Shown here: positions 58,426-64,000 of the stretch, one piece after another
Position numbering within the stretch: position 1 is the first letter of the stretch
Layout of the letters: the number at the start of each line of letters is the position of its first letter
NCBI GenBank assembly: GCA_030685015.1
Contig: JAUXWS010000059.1
Location: forward strand, 1 to 64,000
Origin: a bacterium
GTDB lineage: Bacteria; CAIWAD01
Direction of reading: 5' to 3'
Length of the DNA stretch: 64,000 nt
Notes under the pieces: generated by a model
Told to the model about the DNA's origin: nothing
The model's database searches: none
Seen by the model: only the letters and a program-made list of their open reading frames with translations
Translations under genes and position numbers: made by a program

Positions 58426-60113
58426 CGTCGACCCAGCTCCATGATTTGCTTAAGAAGCTCCTGGTCGATTGGGAGGGCGAGTGTGTGGAGTTCAAGCGAA
58501 CTATGGAGGACTCCAACGCGGCGCGGATGGGCGAGTACTTCTCGGCGCTAAGCAACGAGGCCAACTTGAGGAGCCGGGAGTCAGCGTGGCTGGTCCTGGG
58601 CGTGGACAACAAGACCAAAGCGGTCGTCGGCACAGTTTACCGCCGCGACCACGCGTACTTGCACACTCTCAAGCACTCCATGAAGCAGGGATCCGGTTTC
58701 ACGTTTCGCGAGATTCATGAGTTGCAGACTGACAAGGGTCGGGTCTTGCTCTTCGAGATTCCACCCGCGCCTCGTGGCATTCCAGTCCCGTGGAATGGGC
58801 ACTACTATGCCAGAAGTGGCGAGAGCCTTGTGGCCTTGGATATCGCCAAGCTCGACGAGATTCGTAGGCAGGCGGCTTCCGAGGATTGGTCGGCCGCGGT
58901 CTGTGAGCGGGCCACATTAGATGATCTTGATCCCGCTGCGCTGGAGAAGGCTCGCAGTGTGTTCCTAACCAAGCATGGCGTGCTGGGTGGAGGAAACCTA
59001 CCGGACGATGAGATCCGTGGCTGGAGCAATCTGGAGTTCTTGAACCGCGCGCGGCTGACGATTGATGGCCGGTTGACGCGGGCAACCCTGATTCTACTGG
59101 GGAACCCGCAGTCAACACACCATTTGAGTCCTTACGTCGCCGAGATGACTTGGAAGTTGGAAGGCGAACAGCAGGACTACGAGCACTTCGCTCCGCCCTT
59201 CCTGCTCAGTACCTCCCGCTTGTTCCAGCGTATTCGCAACCTGCGTCTTTCCCTCTTGCCCGCGGGCCAGCTGGTCCCTGTTGACGTTCTTAAGTACGAT
59301 CAGCAGATCGTTCTCGAGGCGCTGCACAACTGCATCGCACACCAAGACTATCACAGCTGCGCGCGGGTCGTGGTCATCGAGCGCCCAGGTGAACTTGTGT
59401 TTGTAAACGCGGGCTCCTTCTTCGATGGCCAGCCGCTGGACTATGTCCTTGGAGATCGAGTGCCGCAGCGCTACCGCAATCGTTTCTTGGCCGAGGCCAT
59501 GGGTCAGCTCCGCATGGTGGATCGCATGGGTCTCGGCATTCAGCAGCTGCTTTTCCTCAAGCAGGCCCAGCGTCGGCTGCCGCTGCCGGATTATGACTTG
59601 AGCGACCCCGCCAACGTGAAGCTCACTCTGCCCGGACGCTTCATCGATGAGAACTACAGCCGCGCCTTGCTGGTCAACGGGGATTTTTCGCTGAAGGAGA
59701 TCCTGGCCCTGGACCGCGTGCAGAAGCGGTTGCCCATTGACGACGCCACCTTGCGGGACCTGCGGCGGAAAGGCTTGGTGGAGGGGCGCAAGCCGGCTCT
59801 CCACGTGTCGGCCGGAGTCGCCGCCGCCACGGGGAACAGGGCCAACTACATCCTGACCAAGCGGCAGGATGACGCACACTATCAGCGTTTGATCCTCGAC
59901 TTCATCGAGCAGTTCAGGGCAGCTAGTCGCGATGAGTTGCGCACCATGCTTGCTGGCAAGTGGCCCGAAATTCTCTCCGAGAAGCAACGTGAAGACAAGC
60001 TCCACAATCTCCTGACCGCCCTAAAACGCATGGGAAAAATCGAACGAGTCGGGGGCTACCAAAGCGCCAAGTGGAGGCTTGCGTCACGGTTGAACCCAAC
60101 TGACAGGCATTGA
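58422..60113 (+). CDS. AlbA_2 (Schlafen)-like / HATPase regulator inside the R-M operon
   Basis: A 563-residue protein. N-terminal AlbA_2 (Schlafen AlbA-like) domain (about 15-140; 'GECVEFKRTMEDSN', 'ESAWLVLGVDNKTKAVVGT', 'IPVPWNGHYYARSGESLVAL'), a middle part with 'TRATLILLGNPQ', a RecG-type HATPase-like segment ('QIVLEALHNCIAHQDYHSCARVVVIERPGELVFVNAGSF', about 305-345), and a C-terminal winged helix-like tail with 'LRTMLAGKWPEILSEKQREDKLHNLLTALKRMG'. Such proteins are annotated as ATP-binding transcriptional regulators and often sit in defence islands. AT-richer codon use than the flanking genes suggests a separate acquisition. Start overlaps the res stop. Confidence 0.85.
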   Translation: MTSTQLHDLLKKLLVDWEGECVEFKRTMEDSNAARMGEYFSALSNEANLRSRESAWLVLGVDNKTKAVVGTVYRRDHAYLHTLKHSMKQGSGFTFREIHELQTDKGRVLLFEIPPAPRGIPVPWNGHYYARSGESLVALDIAKLDEIRRQAASEDWSAAVCERATLDDLDPAALEKARSVFLTKHGVLGGGNLPDDEIRGWSNLEFLNRARLTIDGRLTRATLILLGNPQSTHHLSPYVAEMTWKLEGEQQDYEHFAPPFLLSTSRLFQRIRNLRLSLLPAGQLVPVDVLKYDQQIVLEALHNCIAHQDYHSCARVVVIERPGELVFVNAGSFFDGQPLDYVLGDRVPQRYRNRFLAEAMGQLRMVDRMGLGIQQLLFLKQAQRRLPLPDYDLSDPANVKLTLPGRFIDENYSRALLVNGDFSLKEILALDRVQKRLPIDDATLRDLRRKGLVEGRKPALHVSAGVAAATGNRANYILTKRQDDAHYQRLILDFIEQFRAASRDELRTMLAGKWPEILSEKQREDKLHNLLTALKRMGKIERVGGYQSAKWRLASRLNPTDRH

Positions 60114-60217
60114 TTAACCGAAGCAAGCAACCGAGTCGATGGGATAACATTTTGATTATCAACGGCCTTCCTCTGGTAACTCACTGACAAGAACGGACCC
60201 GAAAACCGAGAGCACCC
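60114..60217 (+). promoter_or_regulatory. Spacer before mod with an AT-rich imperfect palindrome
   Basis: GATAACATTTTGATTATC (60143-60160) is an imperfect palindrome in the 104 bases before mod. It may be an operator for the preceding regulator. No ribosome-binding site is obvious before the mod ATG (only AACCGAGAG). A separate mod promoter in this gap is plausible, since methylation should precede cutting. Confidence 0.35.
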
Positions 60218-62572
60218 ATGGCCCGCATCCCCACCCTGGACTTGAGCGACAGCGAGAAGCGCGACATCATCCAGTTGATCCAGAAGGACCGGCCCCTGCC
60301 CGACAAGTACCGCTTCCTTCTCTTCGAGGACAAGCGGCAGGTGGAGCTGGTCTGGAACGGCAAGAGCCGCGAGGTCTGCACCACGGTGCTGCCCTTCCAG
60401 AGTCTGGAGCACATCGACGAGCCACGCAAGGAGGCGCCGGCCGATCCCCAGTTCGGCCTCTTCGACACCCGCGGCCGGCAGGTGCAGGGCTGGACCAACA
60501 AGCTCATCTGGGGCGACAACAAGCTCATCCTCTCCAGCCTGAAGGGCGGCGCGCTGCGCCGCCAGATCGAGGAGGCGGGCGGGCTGAAACTGATCTACAT
60601 CGATCCGCCCTTCGACGTGGGCGCGGACTTCAGCGTGGACATCGAGATCGGCGGCGAGAGCTACCACAAGGAGGCCAACCTCCTGGAGCAGATCGCCTAC
60701 CGCGACACCTGGGGACGCGGCGCGGACTCCTTCATCGCCATGATCTATGAGCGCTTGATCCTGATGCGTGATCTGCTGGCGGAAGATGGGAGCATCTATG
60801 TGCATTGTGATTGGCGGGTAAGTGGATACCTAAGGTTGGCATTGGAAGAAACGTTCGGCCGCGACGCGTACCGCAACGAGATCGTCTGGCAGCGAACAAA
60901 TGCGCATAACGAAACTGGCCAGTATGGCCGCGTGCATGACACAATCCACTTCGCATCAAAGTCCTCCGTCGGCTACATCTGGCATCCGGACCTTGTGTCA
61001 TTCTCTGAGGAACAACTGGCGCGCTATAAACAGGACGATGCTGGCCGCTACTACACGATGCAGGATATGACGGCACCACGCCCTAACAGCAATTCGGGAA
61101 AATTTGAGTGGCGCGGAACCCTCCCATCTCAAACACGAGGTTGGGGCTACACAATCGATCAACTTGAGTCGTGGTGGGCAGAAGGTCGAATCGCAACAAA
61201 GCGCGACGGCACACCAAGGATGGATGGTCTGATTGTTTATCTCGACGATAAGGCAGGCCAAGCTCCTCAAACGATTTGGTCGGATGTATCACGCGTGACA
61301 AACACAGGATCAGAACGACTTGGCTACCCAACTCAGAAGCCCGAAGCTTTGCTAGAACGCATCATCCAGGCCAGCAGCAACCCCGGCGACCTCGTCGCCG
61401 ACTTCTTCTGCGGCAGCGGCACCACCGCCGCCGTGGCGGAAAAGCTGGGGCGCAAGTGGCTGGCCACGGACCTGGGCAAGTTCGCCATCCACACCACGCG
61501 CAAGCGCCTCATCGGCGTGCAGCGGCAGCTCCAGGCGGAAGGCAAGGGCTTCCGCGCCTTCGAGATCCTCAACTTGGGCCGCTACGAGCGCCAGGCTTAT
61601 ATCGGTTTGGAGTGCGGCAGCTCGCTGCCGCTTTCAAAGCGACGGCAAGCCGTCGCACTCCAAAGAGAACGCGAGTTCCGCGAGTTGATCCTGCGCGCCT
61701 ACCAGGCCGAGCCCCTGGCCGACCAGAGCTTCTTCCACGGCAAGAAGGCCGGGCGCCTGGTGGTCACCGGCCCCATCAACCTGCCCGTCGGCCGCCTCTT
61801 CGTGGAGGAGGTGATCACGGAGTGCCGCAAGCGCGGCGCCAGCCGGGCGGACATCCTCGCCTTCGAGTTCGAGATGGGCCTCTTCCCCGCGGCGCTGGGC
61901 GAGGCCAAGGAGAAGGGCATCGATCTCCAGCCCAAGTACATCCCGGCGGAGGTCTTCGACAAGCGCGCCGTGGACAAGGGCCAGGTCGTCTTCCACGACA
62001 TCAGTTTCGTGGAGGCCACGCCGCGTTACGACCCGGCGGACAAGCTCGTCCTGCGCGTGGAGCTGACGGACTTCTCCGTGTACTACACCCAGGCCGGCCT
62101 GGACGAGGTGACAAAGGAGCTGAAGGAGGGCAAGAGCCAGATCCTCTGCCACGAGGGCCAGCTCTGGAAGGTGGGCAAGAGCAAGGAGGGCGTCGTCACC
62201 CGCGAGCGCCTCACCAAGCAGTGGACAGACTGGATCGACTACTGGGCCGTGGACTTCAACTACATGAGCCGCAAGGAGATCATCCAGGTGCGCAAGGACG
62301 AGGGCGTGCAGGAGGAGAAGCCGCTGAACTCCTTGCTGGACGAGAGCGCGGTCGCCCCGCCCTTGCCCTTGGAGGACTTCGAAGAGCGCTGGACGGGCGG
62401 CTACATCTTCGAGAACGAGTGGCAAAGCTTCCGCACCCGCCGCGAGCGCAACCTGGAGCTGGTCAGCGCCCCGCATCGCTACCACAAGCCCGGGCGCTAC
62501 ACGCTGGCGGTCAAGGTCATCGACATCTTCGGCAACGACACCATGATCCTTGTGCCGGTCTCCGTCGGCTGA
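60218..62572 (+). CDS. Type III-like site-specific DNA (adenine) methyltransferase (Mod)
   Basis: A 784-residue beta-class N6-adenine methyltransferase. The catalytic YIDPPF (Asp129-Phe132) precedes the AdoMet motif DFFCGSGTTAAV (397-404), the beta-class order. The region between holds the target-recognition domain (about 220-370); after 405 comes a long C-terminal part including 'GSERLGYPTQKPEALLERI' just before the AdoMet motif. It methylates the recognition site and, with Res, sets specificity. The block 60740-61350 is AT-richer than both flanks, and a 59-bp double-hairpin element is inserted in frame at 61606-61664 (residues 464-482). The C-terminal 200 residues are longer than typical Mod subunits. 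Confidence 0.93.
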   Translation: MARIPTLDLSDSEKRDIIQLIQKDRPLPDKYRFLLFEDKRQVELVWNGKSREVCTTVLPFQSLEHIDEPRKEAPADPQFGLFDTRGRQVQGWTNKLIWGDNKLILSSLKGGALRRQIEEAGGLKLIYIDPPFDVGADFSVDIEIGGESYHKEANLLEQIAYRDTWGRGADSFIAMIYERLILMRDLLAEDGSIYVHCDWRVSGYLRLALEETFGRDAYRNEIVWQRTNAHNETGQYGRVHDTIHFASKSSVGYIWHPDLVSFSEEQLARYKQDDAGRYYTMQDMTAPRPNSNSGKFEWRGTLPSQTRGWGYTIDQLESWWAEGRIATKRDGTPRMDGLIVYLDDKAGQAPQTIWSDVSRVTNTGSERLGYPTQKPEALLERIIQASSNPGDLVADFFCGSGTTAAVAEKLGRKWLATDLGKFAIHTTRKRLIGVQRQLQAEGKGFRAFEILNLGRYERQAYIGLECGSSLPLSKRRQAVALQREREFRELILRAYQAEPLADQSFFHGKKAGRLVVTGPINLPVGRLFVEEVITECRKRGASRADILAFEFEMGLFPAALGEAKEKGIDLQPKYIPAEVFDKRAVDKGQVVFHDISFVEATPRYDPADKLVLRVELTDFSVYYTQAGLDEVTKELKEGKSQILCHEGQLWKVGKSKEGVVTRERLTKQWTDWIDYWAVDFNYMSRKEIIQVRKDEGVQEEKPLNSLLDESAVAPPLPLEDFEERWTGGYIFENEWQSFRTRRERNLELVSAPHRYHKPGRYTLAVKVIDIFGNDTMILVPVSVG
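61606..61664. repeat. REP-like double-hairpin element inserted in frame in mod
   Basis: Outer arms TTTGGAGT and ACTCCAAA enclose two hairpins, GCGGCAGC-TC-GCTGCCGC and GCGACGGC-AA-GCCGTCGC, separated by TTTCAAA. Bases 61606-61664. It adds residues IGLECGSSLPLSKRRQAVAL, unlike the surrounding Mod sequence, and leaves the frame open. Elements of this type are common intergenic repeats in several phyla; inside a coding sequence it is unusual. Confidence 0.8.
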
Positions 62573-62575
62573 TCG

Positions 62576-62974
62576 TCAGAGCTCAGGTTCGAAAAGAGGA
62601 AGTTTCCGGACCAGCTGGATGGCATCGTCCAGGGCAAGGCCCGCCTCGATCGAGATCCACTGCCCCGTGTGCCGCTGCCAGGCCAGGGTGAACCAGGGGC
62701 CGGTGCTGTTCTCCAGCCGCGCCACCGACGACTCGAAACGTTCTCGGACGCCGTCGCGCTCCGGAGTCTCGTAGATGGTCATGATGTAGAGGAATCGCCC
62801 TCGCCGCCGGGTGATGTAGTCCACCCGCTGATTGAAGGGGCAGGCTGGATCGAAGGCGGGCAGGGTGGGCCGGTAGCGCTCCTCCACCAACTGCTGAAGA
62901 GCCGCCAGGGCGGCGGATTGCGCCGGCGTCCCCACCTTTGGACGAGCCGCTTCCTTGACCCAGATGCGATTCAT
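62576..62974 (-). CDS. Protein of unknown function, 132 residues
   Basis: Soluble, mixed alpha/beta, with an N-terminal helix ('PAQSAALAALQQLVEERYRPTLPAF') and strands ('QRVDYITRRRGRFLYIMTIYETP', 'VARLENSTGPWFTLAWQRHTGQWIS', 'SIEAGLALDDAIQLVRKLPLF'). The fold suggests a small ligand-binding or antitoxin-like protein, but nothing is recognised. The ATG at 62974 has GGGAGGCAG just before it. It converges on mod with 3 bases between stops and may belong to the chromosomal background rather than the island. Confidence 0.6.
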   Translation of the reverse strand: MNRIWVKEAARPKVGTPAQSAALAALQQLVEERYRPTLPAFDPACPFNQRVDYITRRRGRFLYIMTIYETPERDGVRERFESSVARLENSTGPWFTLAWQRHTGQWISIEAGLALDDAIQLVRKLPLFEPEL

Positions 62975-63009
62975 CTGCCTCCCGGATGTTTTGACCAAGC
63001 CTTTGGCTG

Positions 63010-63399
63010 CTAGCCCTCCCGACGCAGCTCCCGCCCCTTGACGATGACAAAGGCGATGAGGGCGACGGCGAAGAAGAGGAGGAGCATCCAGGCGATGGCG
63101 CCCAGGGTGCCGATGGCCGTCTGGTAGTTCTCCAGCACCAGCCGCTCGCTGGTCAGGGCCAGGGCCTGGCCCAGCTTGTCCTCCGGCATGACGTAGCGCT
63201 CCAGGGAGTGGACGCGCACGCCGCCGGAGACGCCCACCACGATCATGGCGAAGGACAGGTAGCGCTCCCAGGCGGCGGCGATCTCGTCCGCGATGATGCG
63301 CTGGAGGATGCGCCCCACCGGATTGCGGAAAGCCCGCGCCACGGCCGCGGAAAGAACCAGGGCGATGACCAGGGTGAGTCCCATCAGGGCAAAGAACAT
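63010..63399 (-). CDS. Small integral membrane protein, unknown
   Basis: A 129-residue protein with three hydrophobic segments (about 3-22, 48-68, 96-118) and an amphipathic middle ('RNPVGRILQRIIADEIAAAWERYLSFAMIVVGVSGGVRVHSLERYVMPEDKLGQAL'). The C-terminus is basic (VKGRELRREG). The ATG at 63399 has a perfect AAGGAGG site. Upstream lies a hairpin repeat of the GTGTCCGAC family, 19 bases before the ATG, possibly affecting expression. No family recognised. Confidence 0.6.
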   Translation of the reverse strand: MFFALMGLTLVIALVLSAAVARAFRNPVGRILQRIIADEIAAAWERYLSFAMIVVGVSGGVRVHSLERYVMPEDKLGQALALTSERLVLENYQTAIGTLGAIAWMLLLFFAVALIAFVIVKGRELRREG

Positions 63400-63417
63400 G
63401 TCAACCTCCTTGGACAG

Positions 63418-63440
63418 GTGTCGGACGAAGGGTCGGACAC
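63418..63440. repeat. GTGTCCGAC-type hairpin, first copy
   Basis: GTGTCGGAC and GTCGGACAC flank a 5-base loop, 8 of 9 pairs, preceded by TTGGACAG. The same unit recurs at 63679-63701. It sits within the 5' leader of the small membrane protein gene on the minus strand. Confidence 0.65.
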
Positions 63441-63671
63441 TCCGGCAAGATATGCCGACGCCGGCACTTTGCCGGGAACCCCGCCCGGGAATCAGCTTGT
63501 CGATCGGGTAAGGCGCGGAGGTCGTCCGGTGGCCGAGTCGCGCCCGGTCAGCGTGTCGCGGACACGGCCGGGGGGCCGAGGTTGGACAGAGAGGCCGCCC
63601 CTGTGGGCCATTGGCTGGCTGGACAATGATGGTGTGCGGCTCCATCACCGGAGATCGACTGTCGAACTTTT
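63441..63671. other. Gap between the two hairpins, no gene recognised
   Basis: About 230 bases of GC-rich sequence with short open frames only, part of a 410-base stretch without a gene before 63810. No promoter with good spacing was seen. It may hold the promoter of the membrane protein gene and of the exported protein at 63810. Confidence 0.35.
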
Positions 63672-63678
63672 TGGACAG

Positions 63679-63701
63679 GTGTCCGACCCATGGTCGGACA
63701 C
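63679..63701. repeat. GTGTCCGAC-type hairpin, second copy
   Basis: GTGTCCGAC and GTCGGACAC pair perfectly around CCATG and are preceded by TTGGACAG, as in the copy at 63418. The loop differs while the stem is kept. Confidence 0.7.
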
Positions 63702-63809
63702 CTCGGCAGCTTGTGCCCAGTCGGGCTCCTGCGAGTGGCCCAAGACTTCCTTCCCTAAAGGGCAATTCCCATGTTGGCGGCACTTCACGCCTGTCACATG
63801 GAGCGTCCC

Positions 63810-64000
63810 ATGAGATCCCTGTTGCCCCTCTTCTGCCTGGCGCTGTCCACCCTGGAGGTCCGGGCCACCGTTCCCCAGCGCCCGGAACAGCTCTGGGAGG
63901 GCCCTGTGGTCGAGCGCCCCCGGCGGGAGGCCGGCCCCGCCCGCGAGATGCCGGCGCCGCTGGGGCCTTTCTGCTGGCTGCGCGAATACGAGCAGATCAG
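63810..64000 (+). CDS. Exported protein, N-terminal part, cut by window edge
   Basis: Only the first 63 codons are in the window. The start reads MRSLLPLFCLALSTLEVRAT, a signal peptide probably cut after VRA, followed by a Pro/Arg/Glu-rich stretch (PQRPEQLWEGPVVERPRRE) and 'LGPFCWLREYEQI'. The ATG at 63810 has GGAG 6 bases upstream; another in-frame ATG lies 12 bases earlier. No domain can be recognised from this part. Confidence 0.55.
   Translation, partial: MRSLLPLFCLALSTLEVRATVPQRPEQLWEGPVVERPRREAGPAREMPAPLGPFCWLREYEQI

Noticed and set aside
1-64000. CRISPR array or prophage
   Set aside because: No regularly spaced direct repeats and no phage structural genes seen; the Bor-like gene alone is not enough.
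1-64000. Selenoprotein gene with in-frame TGA
   Set aside because: selC made this worth a look, but no gene here shows convincing homology running through a TGA; the TonB gene breaks are frameshifts, not single TGA codons.

Overview
The window is a 64 kb piece of a GC-rich, densely coding Gram-negative chromosome. Three secreted or surface proteins carry an N-terminal signal or lipid anchor, and two of them (a CHRD-domain protein and a C10-family protease) end in the 'YPNPFNP' type A sorting domain used by type IX secretion. With the outer-membrane barrels and many lipoproteins, this points to the FCB superphylum, most likely an uncultured candidate phylum (Delongbacteria-like is a guess, not shown). 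No rRNA operon, CRISPR array or prophage was found.

Layout. 1-9.5 kb is an accessory and metabolic stretch: the end of an IS1595-type transposase, a lipoprotein with a tail read through that insertion, an orphan BrnA-like antitoxin with only a scrap of its toxin, rubrerythrin, a HIT-like protein, a zinc alcohol dehydrogenase, a double-parvulin lipoprotein, a frameshifted TonB receptor, the CHRD protein and small envelope proteins. 9.5-19.5 kb (minus strand) is the classical replication-origin-proximal block rpmH-rnpA-yidD-yidC-mnmE-mnmG-rsmG followed by mfd, with two parS sites at the starts of mnmG and rsmG; dnaA and parAB are not here. 19.6-27.7 kb (plus) is hrcA-grpE-dnaJ running into a comEA-like gene, two unrecognised membrane-anchored proteins, rsmD and an HDOD-GGDEF regulator. 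27.7-32.3 kb (minus) holds a PLP-dependent cysteine synthase-like enzyme, a SpoIID protein, a CPBP protease, a SpoU methyltransferase and a PtsN-like protein. 32.4-46.4 kb is mainly plus strand: cutA, a MarR regulator that may be leaderless, thioredoxin, an outer-membrane protein, a small protein plus two WYL regulators, a cation/proton antiporter, glutaryl-CoA dehydrogenase (minus), a two-component system, dsbD, dinB, a REP-associated transposase between two perfect palindromes, and queE-queC. 46.5-55.3 kb has the C10 protease, a K+ channel/cNMP-binding/rmuC operon, lipoproteins and a two-domain VOC protein.

55.4-62.6 kb is the most island-like part: a selenocysteine tRNA gene (selC) with its own promoter and terminator, followed by a type III-like restriction-modification operon (res, an AlbA_2/ATPase regulator, mod). 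The mod gene has an AT-richer central block, suggesting an exchanged target-recognition region, and an in-frame 59-bp double-hairpin REP-like insertion. The right end has an unrecognised protein, a small membrane protein, hairpin repeats and the start of an exported protein.

The strongest leads for undescribed biology are the covarying hairpin repeat family (9.5-9.75 kb and 37.4 kb), the RAYT/REP pair whose palindrome supplies the stop codons of two convergent genes, the REP insertion inside mod, the selC-adjacent restriction island with a regulator inside it, the split cyclic-nucleotide/K+ channel operon and the unrecognised comEA-linked membrane operon.
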